Positions 1 through 5,625 of a stretch of 5,752 nucleotides of DNA are shown here, in pieces. Each line of letters starts with the position of its first letter. Positions within the stretch are counted from its first letter, which is position 1. The stretch is from Chloroflexota bacterium (GTDB lineage: Bacteria; Chloroflexota; Anaerolineae; 4572-78), in assembly GCA_024278725.1 (NCBI GenBank), contig JAJRSQ010000076.1:1-5752 (forward strand), read 5' to 3'. Below the pieces are notes generated by a model that saw only the letters and a program-made list of their open reading frames with translations, did not search any database and had not been told where the DNA came from. A program made the position numbers and the translations under genes.

Positions 1-13
1 AGCTAGCGGGTAG

Positions 14-146
<133 letters not shown>

Positions 147-1394
147 CTATTTCAACGCCTCAATTGCGGCATTCAATTGCGAATCGCCTGCCTGTTGAAA
201 CTCGTCGGCGGTCATTTTTCCCACATCTCTGGGGGTGAGCAACGGTTCACCCTCCGCCAGCGAAACTTCCACATCCGGCGAAACGCCGTTCCGCCAAATG
301 TGCCGCCCGTCCGGGGTGAGCCATTCCGACGTGCCGAGCAACAGCATTGAGCCGTCGCTGAGGGTGTACGGCGTGAGCACCGTCCCCGCGCCGAAGGTCG
401 TTTCGCCGATGAGCATGCCGCGCCGGTGGTCTTGAATCGCCCCGGCGAAAATTTCGGCGGCGCTGGCAGTCCCTTTGTCCATCAGCACCACCAACGGAAT
501 ATCGAGCGCGATGCCGTCTTTTTTCACCGGAAAACGCTTGATGTTGTCGCGCGCGTCCCGTTCCTGCAACACGTCCCCCGTATCCAAAAACTGACTGCTC
601 ACCGCCACCGCCTGGTCGAGCAAACCGCCGCCATTCGAGCGCACATCCACAATCAACGCGGTGACCCCTTCCGCCTGCACCGATTTCAGCGCCGAAACGA
701 GTTGGTCGTTCGCCACGCTGCTGAACTGATTCAGCCGGATGAAGCCGATATTCGTGCCGGGGATGACCGTCCAGCTCACCGCCGGAATTTTGATTTCATC
801 CCGCACAATGGTGATGTCCACCGGCTCGGTGGCGTTTTCATGCAGAATGGTCAGCGTGACTTCCGTCCCTTTTTCGCCTTTGATGCGCGACACCACTTCA
901 TCCAGCAACATCCCGGTCACGTCCGTGCCATCCACCTGCAAAATGACATCCCCCGCGCGGATACCCGCCTGCTCGGCGGGCGACCCCGCGAAGGGGGTGA
1001 TGATGAACGGGCGTTTCCGGTCATCCACGCCCAAATACGCGCCGATGCCGAAAAATTTGCCGTTCAGGTGTTCCTGCTCGCCGTTGGCTTCATTCGGGGT
1101 GAGGAAACGGGTGTGCCCCTCATCGCCCAACGCTTCGGTGACGCCGCGAATGGCAGCATATTCCAGCTCATTCGGTTTCTCCAGCACAGAACGGTCCACA
1201 TAATTGTCGCGGATGAGCCGCCACGCCTCCCAAAAAACTGACATATCATCGGTGGGCGCATCGGCGGCGACGCTGGCGGGAACCAGTCGCGGCAGATAAC
1301 CCATCTGCGCGGCAAGCACCCCACCGGCGAAGGTTATGGTCAACAAAAAGAACAAAACTATACCAAAAAAGAGTCTCTTTAAAATTTTCATCAT
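147..1394 (-). CDS. S41-family (C-terminal processing type) peptidase, catalytic Lys replaced by Ala
   Basis: This is a 415-residue member of the CtpA/Prc-like S41 serine peptidase family, which normally trims or degrades exported proteins outside the cytoplasmic membrane. Residues 5-28 form a hydrophobic signal anchor after a KILKR basic start. An alpha-helical N-terminal segment (about 50-105) follows. A PDZ domain spans about 112-198 (SPAEQAGIRAGDVILQVDG at 138-156). The protease core has IVDVRSNGGG (248-257) and the nucleophile motif GTASAAEI (308-315, Ser311). Family members place the general-base Lys 25 residues after the Ser, in TFGKG; here the codons read TFGAG, with Ala336. The active site is therefore non-canonical, and the protein may be inactive or use a variant mechanism. 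Two tandem ATGs open the gene; a GGAG at 1399-1396 lies 1 nt from the first and 4 nt from the second (1391), so residue 2 may be the true start. The gene is monocistronic and divergent from the DUF2723 gene. Confidence 0.92.
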   Translation of the reverse strand: MMKILKRLFFGIVLFFLLTITFAGGVLAAQMGYLPRLVPASVAADAPTDDMSVFWEAWRLIRDNYVDRSVLEKPNELEYAAIRGVTEALGDEGHTRFLTPNEANGEQEHLNGKFFGIGAYLGVDDRKRPFIITPFAGSPAEQAGIRAGDVILQVDGTDVTGMLLDEVVSRIKGEKGTEVTLTILHENATEPVDITIVRDEIKIPAVSWTVIPGTNIGFIRLNQFSSVANDQLVSALKSVQAEGVTALIVDVRSNGGGLLDQAVAVSSQFLDTGDVLQERDARDNIKRFPVKKDGIALDIPLVVLMDKGTASAAEIFAGAIQDHRRGMLIGETTFGAGTVLTPYTLSDGSMLLLGTSEWLTPDGRHIWRNGVSPDVEVSLAEGEPLLTPRDVGKMTADEFQQAGDSQLNAAIEALK

Positions 1395-1395
1395 A

Positions 1396-1407
1396 CTCCA
1401 AATTATA
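1396..1407 (-). promoter_or_regulatory. Candidate -10 box and GGAG ribosome site of the S41 gene
   Basis: Reading leftwards, a perfect TATAAT (1407-1402) is followed by TTGGAG and then T-ATG-ATG. The GGAG at 1399-1396 is well placed only for the second ATG. The -10 hexamer lies so close to the start codon that a transcript begun about 7 nt downstream would be almost leaderless and would lack this GGAG. There is no good -35: TTGCAT at 1426-1421 leaves a spacer of only 13 nt. Either the GGAG is the working signal with a promoter further upstream, or the TATAAT drives a leaderless message. The sequence does not decide between them. Confidence 0.35.
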
Positions 1408-1439
1408 GGCTGAAAGATTAATGCAAGATAAAGGGGCGG

Positions 1440-1537
1440 TTGTTAGCTATCAGTTTTTAGCTATCAGCTTTCAGCTGACCACTGACCACTGACCACTGAC
1501 CACTGACCACTGACCACTGACCACTGACCACTGAAAA
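1440..1537. repeat. Heptanucleotide array B (14 heptads, inverted halves)
   Basis: The array lies in the divergent region between the S41 and DUF2723 genes. The left half is TTGTTAG, CTATCAG, TTTTTAG, CTATCAG and CTTTCAG (1440-1474). It joins directly, without the CAAAAAA linker of arrays A and C, to eight perfect CTGACCA units (1475-1530) and a closing CTGAAAA (1531-1537). The junction makes a CAGCTG palindrome at 1472-1477. The orientation is the same as arrays A and C. The right half is more homogeneous than in the other arrays, which suggests a recent expansion. Any upstream promoter of the DUF2723 gene must lie within or beyond this array; none is obvious. Confidence 0.92.
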
Positions 1538-1559
1538 ATTTGCCAGCGCTCCCCATCCG

Positions 1560-3584
1560 ATGCAAAATGCACCCGATATTATGGCACAAATAATCAATTC
1601 CCGAAAAACCGAATACCTCATCGCGGCGGGGGTGGGCGCGGCGGCGCTGGCGGTCTATCTGGCAACCCTCGCGCCGACGGTGCTTTTTGCCGATGGCGGC
1701 GAATTTCAATTCGTGCCCTGGCTGCCGGGCATCGCCCATCCGACGGGATACCCGCTGTATGTGCTGGCGGGCTGGCTGTTCAGCCACGCTTTCCCCGTCG
1801 GTGAAGTGGCGTGGCGGATGAATCTCTTTTCGGCGGTGACGGGCGCGGCGGCGGTGGCGATGGTCTATCTGCTGGCGCGGGAAATCATCGCGCGGATATT
1901 CCCGGCGGGGTCGCCGATGGCATGGCGTGTGGCGGCGGTGGCGGGCGCGTTCAGCTTCGCCTTCGGGCAAGCTTTCTGGAGTCAAGCCGTCATCGCCGAG
2001 GTGTACAGCCTGCACGCCCTTTTCGTCGCCCTGATTTTCCGGCTGACCGTGCGCTGCTTCCCCGCCGATGCGCCCGCATCGCGCGCGTTCACCTTTCGGC
2101 ATGGAAAATGGCTGGCGCTGGCAATGGGGCTGTCGCTGGCGCACCATCGCACCGCCGTGCTGATGATTCCGGCGGTGTTGCTGGCGCTGTGGCTTTCGGG
2201 CTGGCGGCGCATTTCCCTGCCCGACGCCGCGAAACTGCTCGCGCTCGGCGCATCGCCCGCCGTGCTGTACCTTTATCTGCCCCTGATTGCCCCGTTTGTA
2301 CCCTACACTGAACTCCGGCTGAGCGATACCCGCACGCTGGTGCTGTATCAAAATACCGTCGCCGGATTTTTCACGCACATTATGGGTGGGGTTTTCAATG
2401 CCGATGTCCGCCCGTCGGCGATTGGCTTCAACCGTTTGGCGGAAAGTTTCGGCTTTTTGCGGCAACAATTCGGTTGGGGGGGGATAGGGCTGGCGGCGGT
2501 GGGAGTCTTCCGGCTGCGAAAGCACCTCCCGTTGCTGGCGCTCACGGGGGGGGGATTGCTGGCGTTTTGGGCGTTCAATCTGGTCTATTTCATCGGCGAT
2601 ATTTTCGTGCTGTTCATCCCCTGCTGGCTGATTGTATCGCTGTGGGTGGCAACGGGCGCGTTCACCATCGCCGACCGGCTCGCCGCCGCGCTGGTGGCTC
2701 GGAAGCGGGCGCGGGTGGCGGAAGGACCCGTTTTCGGCGGGGCATTTTCGCGGCTGGATGTTCGGATGCGGCATTTGGCGCAACTGCTGGTGGTTTCGGT
2801 GGCGCTGCTGTTGCCGCTGACGCTGCTGGTTACGCGATATTCCTCCGTCAATCAACGCCCGAATACCATCGCCCGCGACGCCTGGCAGGAAATTCTCTCG
2901 GCTGATTTGCCCGAAAATGCCATCCTGCTGAGCAACGACCGCAACGAAATTATGCCGCTGTGGTACTATCAATTTGTGGAAAAGAAACGCACTGACCTGC
3001 TGGGGATTTTCCCGCTCATCACCCCCGCGCCCGATATGCGGAATGTGGGGCGGGTGCTGGATGCGGCATTCGCCGCCGGGCGTCCCGTCATTTTCATCAA
3101 ACCGATGGACGGGCTGTCGTTGAAGGCGGATGTGACGCCGCTACCGCCGCTGCCGCACGCGCAACTTTTTCGAGCGGAAAAAGCGAACCTTTCGCCCGCC
3201 GTGCCGCTGTCGCTGGCGGTGGGCGGCGGGTTGCGGGTGACGGGATATACCCTCACGCGCGGGGAAAGCTCGCTGGTGGTGGATGTTTTTTGGGAAACGG
3301 ATGCGCCGTTGGGGGATGATTTGACCAGTTTCGTGCATTTGGTCGGGGCGGATGGGACGGGCATCACCCAGAGCGATCATCGTCCCGGCGGGGTGTTTTA
3401 TCCCACCGGTCTGTGGCAGCCCGGCGAAACCCTGCGCGACCGGCACACGCTCGCCCTGCCCGACACTCTGCCGCCGGGGGATTATTCGCTGGTGGCGGGG
3501 TTGTATCGTCAGCCCCAACCGGGGGTGATTGAATCGGTGGGGGAAGCGGTCATCACGGCAAAATTACAACTTACCAACCGCTGA
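1560..3584 (+). CDS. DUF2723-family polytopic membrane protein, probable GT-C-like glycosyltransferase, with C-terminal beta-rich domain
   Basis: This is a 674-residue integral membrane protein. A first helix (about 20-40) leads into the DUF2723 signature loop, with DGGEF at 45-49 followed by PWLPGIAHPTGYPLY (53-67). That pattern, an acidic loop after helix 1, recalls the catalytic loop of GT-C glycosyltransferases, which use lipid-linked sugars at the outer face of the membrane. Conserved features continue with FWSQAVIAEVYSLH (139-152) and LSLAHHRTAV (191-200). Further hydrophobic segments lie at about 90-108, 125-140, 145-163, 200-213, 225-248, 303-318, 323-338, 340-368 and 405-425. A soluble region follows (about 430-540), then a beta-sandwich-like tail (about 550-668) with alternating strands such as SLVVDVFWET. 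Donor and acceptor are unknown. Neither ATG (1560 or 1581) has a clear Shine-Dalgarno; 1581 (residue 8) is an equally plausible start. The stop TGA lies inside a CTGACCG heptad. G8 and G9 runs occur within the gene. Confidence 0.9.
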   Translation: MQNAPDIMAQIINSRKTEYLIAAGVGAAALAVYLATLAPTVLFADGGEFQFVPWLPGIAHPTGYPLYVLAGWLFSHAFPVGEVAWRMNLFSAVTGAAAVAMVYLLAREIIARIFPAGSPMAWRVAAVAGAFSFAFGQAFWSQAVIAEVYSLHALFVALIFRLTVRCFPADAPASRAFTFRHGKWLALAMGLSLAHHRTAVLMIPAVLLALWLSGWRRISLPDAAKLLALGASPAVLYLYLPLIAPFVPYTELRLSDTRTLVLYQNTVAGFFTHIMGGVFNADVRPSAIGFNRLAESFGFLRQQFGWGGIGLAAVGVFRLRKHLPLLALTGGGLLAFWAFNLVYFIGDIFVLFIPCWLIVSLWVATGAFTIADRLAAALVARKRARVAEGPVFGGAFSRLDVRMRHLAQLLVVSVALLLPLTLLVTRYSSVNQRPNTIARDAWQEILSADLPENAILLSNDRNEIMPLWYYQFVEKKRTDLLGIFPLITPAPDMRNVGRVLDAAFAAGRPVIFIKPMDGLSLKADVTPLPPLPHAQLFRAEKANLSPAVPLSLAVGGGLRVTGYTLTRGESSLVVDVFWETDAPLGDDLTSFVHLVGADGTGITQSDHRPGGVFYPTGLWQPGETLRDRHTLALPDTLPPGDYSLVAGLYRQPQPGVIESVGEAVITAKLQLTNR

Positions 3585-3594
3585 CCGCTCACTG
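3581..3594. repeat. Heptad remnant at the convergent gene ends
   Basis: One exact CTGACCG unit (3581-3587) is followed by a degenerate CTCACTG (3588-3594). It matches the right-half unit of arrays A and C and has the same orientation. It supplies the TGA of the DUF2723 gene (3582-3584), and the TGA of the SLATT gene (3591-3589) falls in the second heptad. With only about two units a chance match is possible. Only 4 nt separate the two stop codons, so there is no room for a conventional terminator between the genes. Confidence 0.45.
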
Positions 3595-4584
3595 ATTCGC
3601 CTGTTGTGCCATTTCGTCCTCGTGGCGGAGTTCCATCAGCGCCTCACGGACTTCCTGAATCCAGTCGGCATGTTCGGTGCGGAGGATGTTTTCGGTGTTG
3701 CGCACCAGTTTATCAATGTTGTCCGTGTCTTTTCGGGCTTTGGCGGAGAGGGCATACCACCACAGACGCACGCTGTCCAAATCATGCGCCGCCTGATTGT
3801 AAATGCCGATGAGCAGATTGAAACGTTTGTATTCCTGAAAGCTGATGAACGCCGTCACCAGCGAAGTGGTGACGACCACCCAAACTTCGCCCCCCAGCGA
3901 CGCCAGCACCGCCCCAAACCCGCTCAAAATGTAGATTGCCCACTGCGCGAATCGCGCCTGTCTGCTCCATGCGGCAATGCGGCGGCGATAATAATCGCGC
4001 TGGTCTTCCAACCGCCATTGAATGTATTCATCGGGCGTCAGGTCGGTGAAGCCGTCATCCTCCGGGGCAATCGCCCCTTTGGGGGGAACAATGCCCTTGT
4101 AGGGGAGCAAACGGTCTTGCCCTGTTTCGCTTTCCATCAAATCCAAGCCGATTTGTTTGGATTTCGCCACCAATTTCACGTCGCGCGGCACGTTGACCGT
4201 ACGCTCGCGGCTGTACAAATCGACCCGCATCCGGTAGCGGAAAATCTCGCGTTTCAGCGATTCCGCCGCCCCGCGCAATTGAACATAGTTCGTCCCTTCC
4301 CGAAATTTGTTGGACGCATTTTGCAAAATGCCGATGGTCACCGGTGCGGCGACGACCAAAAACCGCAACACCGCCTTCACGCCCGGCAGGGCAACGATGT
4401 CTTCGACGGGCGCGGGGGCGGAATACAGCAGCGCCAGCACCGTGGCGGCAACGCCCAATATCAGCACCCACACGCGCAAGCGGAAAAATCGCCGCCGCGA
4501 GCGGTTGGCATTGTAATCATAAGTCGCAAACTGCTGCCAAATTTCTTGCAAAACAGGACTGCGTCGGGTGGTTCGTGGGGTCAC
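3589..4584 (-). CDS. SLATT/DUF4231-type membrane effector with two transmembrane pairs
   Basis: This 331-residue protein is the second cistron of the SLOG-SLATT operon. A basic amphipathic start leads into a first hairpin of membrane helices (about 37-54 and 70-87). A helix with YVQLRGAAESLKREIFRYRM (100-119) follows, then a polar, Pro-rich stretch (about 155-183) and the motif EYIQWRLEDQRDYY (186-199), characteristic of SLATT/DUF4231 proteins. A second hairpin comes next (about 213-230 and 234-250), then a cytoplasmic helical tail with ENILRTEHADWIQ (298-310), also typical of the family. SLATT domains were predicted by comparative genomics to be pore-forming effectors paired with SLOG or SMODS nucleotide-handling proteins; that role is inferred here from sequence and neighbourhood. 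The start is GTG at 4584-4582, overlapping the SLOG stop (GTGA) and preceded by AAAGGAG. This suggests translational coupling and balanced amounts of the two proteins. Confidence is high for the family and moderate for the mechanism. Confidence 0.87.
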   Translation of the reverse strand: MTPRTTRRSPVLQEIWQQFATYDYNANRSRRRFFRLRVWVLILGVAATVLALLYSAPAPVEDIVALPGVKAVLRFLVVAAPVTIGILQNASNKFREGTNYVQLRGAAESLKREIFRYRMRVDLYSRERTVNVPRDVKLVAKSKQIGLDLMESETGQDRLLPYKGIVPPKGAIAPEDDGFTDLTPDEYIQWRLEDQRDYYRRRIAAWSRQARFAQWAIYILSGFGAVLASLGGEVWVVVTTSLVTAFISFQEYKRFNLLIGIYNQAAHDLDSVRLWWYALSAKARKDTDNIDKLVRNTENILRTEHADWIQEVREALMELRHEDEMAQQANQ

Positions 4585-5327
4585 GGGTGTCTCCTTTCAC
4601 GCCCTGAAAAAATTGAATGGACCAACTGCACCAGCGTCGCCGGCGGCTCGGACACATCACACAACGAGACCAGCCCCGATTGCGCGATGCGTCGCACGGG
4701 TTGCCGCGCGGGGAGCGCCGGATAGCGGAGCGCGCGGGCGATTTCATCCGCCAGCCGTCCACTGCCCGCCACCACAATCACTGGGCGACGGGCGGCGATG
4801 CTCTGCGCAACGTCCTTCAGCGCGATGCCGCCGCCGTTCACCAGCACCGTCACCGATGCTGCGCCCGCCGTCAGATAGCCCGCCAGCGCCGACATCAACG
4901 GCACTTCGCTCCCCCATTCATCATGTTCCACCAGCACAAAATGGGTGTGCCGAGGCTCCAGAATTTCCTCCCCGGAGCGGTCGTCATCCACCGGGGCATG
5001 CGCGGGCAGCGTGCCGATGTAGGGGGCGGGAGTGTGCGTCTCCGCCAGCGCGCGTGCCAGCAGCGCCATCCCCCCCGATGCCGTGCCGCCGTCCATCACC
5101 GTGGCGCGCTTCTCCGCCAGATACCACGCCAGCGCCCGAAACAATCGGCGCAATTGCGCCAGCGCCGTTTCCGACATTTCTGCCGCGCCGGAGGAGAGGA
5201 GGAGTACGTTTACGGGTCGGGTGAGATTGAGCGCGGCGGCGACAGCCTCCGGCGTGGCGGTTTCATCCGCCCGCACTGCCCATGCTCGATTTTGTTCTGA
5301 GAACACAATTTCAAATGGCTCCACCAT
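4581..5327 (-). CDS. LSDAT-type (TRPM-like) SLOG domain protein, predicted nucleotide-ligand sensor or enzyme
   Basis: This is a 248-residue soluble protein with no signal peptide or membrane segment, first in the operon. It matches the prokaryotic LSDAT group of the SLOG superfamily, a Rossmann-like fold related to the N-terminal region of TRPM channels and to lysine decarboxylase-like (LOG) and DprA proteins. Visible landmarks in order: VLLLSSG (41-47), a first strand plus Gly loop; ATVMDGGTASGGM (75-87), the Gly-rich ligand loop; PYIGTLPAHAP (102-112); LEPRHTHFVLVEHDEWGSE (123-141), the group's diagnostic block; VTVLVNGGGIA (159-169); and RPVIVVAGSGRLADEIA (181-197). SLOG domains are predicted to bind or cleave nucleotide-derived ligands. 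The actual ligand cannot be read from the sequence. The start ATG at 5327 is directly preceded by an in-frame TGA, so no longer form exists; the only SD-like GGGAG (5347-5343) is 15 nt away. Pairing with a SLATT membrane protein suggests sensor and effector. Confidence 0.87.
   Translation of the reverse strand: MVEPFEIVFSEQNRAWAVRADETATPEAVAAALNLTRPVNVLLLSSGAAEMSETALAQLRRLFRALAWYLAEKRATVMDGGTASGGMALLARALAETHTPAPYIGTLPAHAPVDDDRSGEEILEPRHTHFVLVEHDEWGSEVPLMSALAGYLTAGAASVTVLVNGGGIALKDVAQSIAARRPVIVVAGSGRLADEIARALRYPALPARQPVRRIAQSGLVSLCDVSEPPATLVQLVHSIFSGRERRHP
4591..4597 (-). promoter_or_regulatory. Ribosome binding site of the SLATT gene
   Basis: The minus strand reads AAAGGAG (4597-4591), then ACACCC, then the GTG start at 4584-4582. 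The 6-nt spacing is near ideal, and this fixes the GTG as the start although it lies inside the end of the SLOG gene. It is the strongest Shine-Dalgarno sequence in the window, so the effector is likely to be translated efficiently whenever the operon is transcribed. Confidence 0.85.
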
Positions 5328-5334
5328 TCACCCG

Positions 5335-5353
5335 GTACTTAACTCCCTAGTAC
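5335..5353. promoter_or_regulatory. Inverted repeat over the predicted transcription start of the operon
   Basis: GTACT (5335-5339) and AGTAC (5349-5353) form a 5-bp inverted repeat with a 9-nt centre, just downstream of the -10 box and covering the expected +1. It could be a small operator. It could instead form a leader hairpin whose loop holds the GGGAG motif, if transcription starts at or upstream of 5353. The arms are short and chance is possible. Confidence 0.3.
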
Positions 5354-5354
5354 T

Positions 5355-5383
5355 ATTGTATTACATTGACATAAGTCCGTCAA
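5355..5383 (-). promoter_or_regulatory. Sigma70-type promoter of the SLOG-SLATT operon
   Basis: Reading leftwards, TTGACG (5383-5378) is a 5/6 match to the -35 consensus. It is followed by exactly 17 nt and then TACAAT (5360-5355), a 5/6 match to the -10. Transcription would begin near 5348, giving a leader of about 20 nt before the ATG at 5327. The promoter lies in AT-rich DNA between array C and the SLOG gene, so the operon has its own promoter, independent of the divergent Rieske gene. Confidence 0.75.
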
Positions 5384-5403
5384 GTTTGAATTATGTTAAT
5401 TGG

Positions 5404-5536
5404 TTTTCAGTTTTCAGCTTTCAGCTTTCAGTTATCAGCTTTCAGTTATCAGCTTTCAGCTATCAGCAAAAAACTGACCACTGTTTGCTGACCGCTGACC
5501 ACTGACTGCTGACCACTGACCGCTGACCGCTAAAAA
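5404..5536. repeat. Heptanucleotide array C (19 heptads, inverted halves)
   Basis: Nine left-half units (5404-5466: TTTTCAG, CTTTCAG, TTATCAG and CTATCAG) are followed by the linker heptad CAAAAAA (5467-5473). Eight right-half units follow (5474-5529: CTGACCA, CTGTTTG, CTGACCG, CTGACCA, CTGACTG, CTGACCA, CTGACCG, CTGACCG), then a closing CTAAAAA. It has the same design, orientation and total length (133 nt) as array A, with more divergent units in the right half. It lies between the promoters of the divergent SLOG and Rieske genes. Confidence 0.93.
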
Positions 5537-5577
5537 CCAAACCGTAAACAATCTTACTGTACCCACACCGGCACATC

Positions 5578-5586
5578 TGGTATGAT
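5578..5586 (+). promoter_or_regulatory. Extended -10 promoter candidate for the Rieske gene
   Basis: TGG-TATGAT (5578-5586) is an extended -10 element, with TG one base upstream of a 5/6 match to TATAAT. No good -35 is present at the usual distance, which is tolerated by extended -10 promoters. Transcription would start near 5593, about 33 nt before the ATG. Confidence 0.5.
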
Positions 5587-5625
5587 ATTGTCACTCGCTC
5601 ACCCACCGGAGTGAACGGAAGACCG

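Noticed and set aside
426..1241. Open frame of about 270 codons on the plus strand
   Set aside because: It is antisense to the S41 peptidase, His/Arg/Gln-rich, and without any domain signature.
1531..1580. Promoter and ribosome site for the DUF2723 gene
   Set aside because: No hexamer pair with sensible spacing and no Shine-Dalgarno is visible before either ATG (1560 or 1581).
1464..2972. Open frame of about 500 codons on the minus strand, with repeated VSGQWSV near its C-terminus
   Set aside because: It is antisense to the well-supported DUF2723 gene. Its composition is dominated by Arg, Gln, His and Pro, as expected for antisense in GC-rich coding DNA, and the VSGQWSV repeat is the translation of heptad array B.
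3529..4725. Open frame of about 400 codons on the plus strand
   Set aside because: It is antisense to the SLATT gene, overlaps the DUF2723 end, and has no recognisable domain. The minus strand carries clear family motifs and a strong ribosome site.
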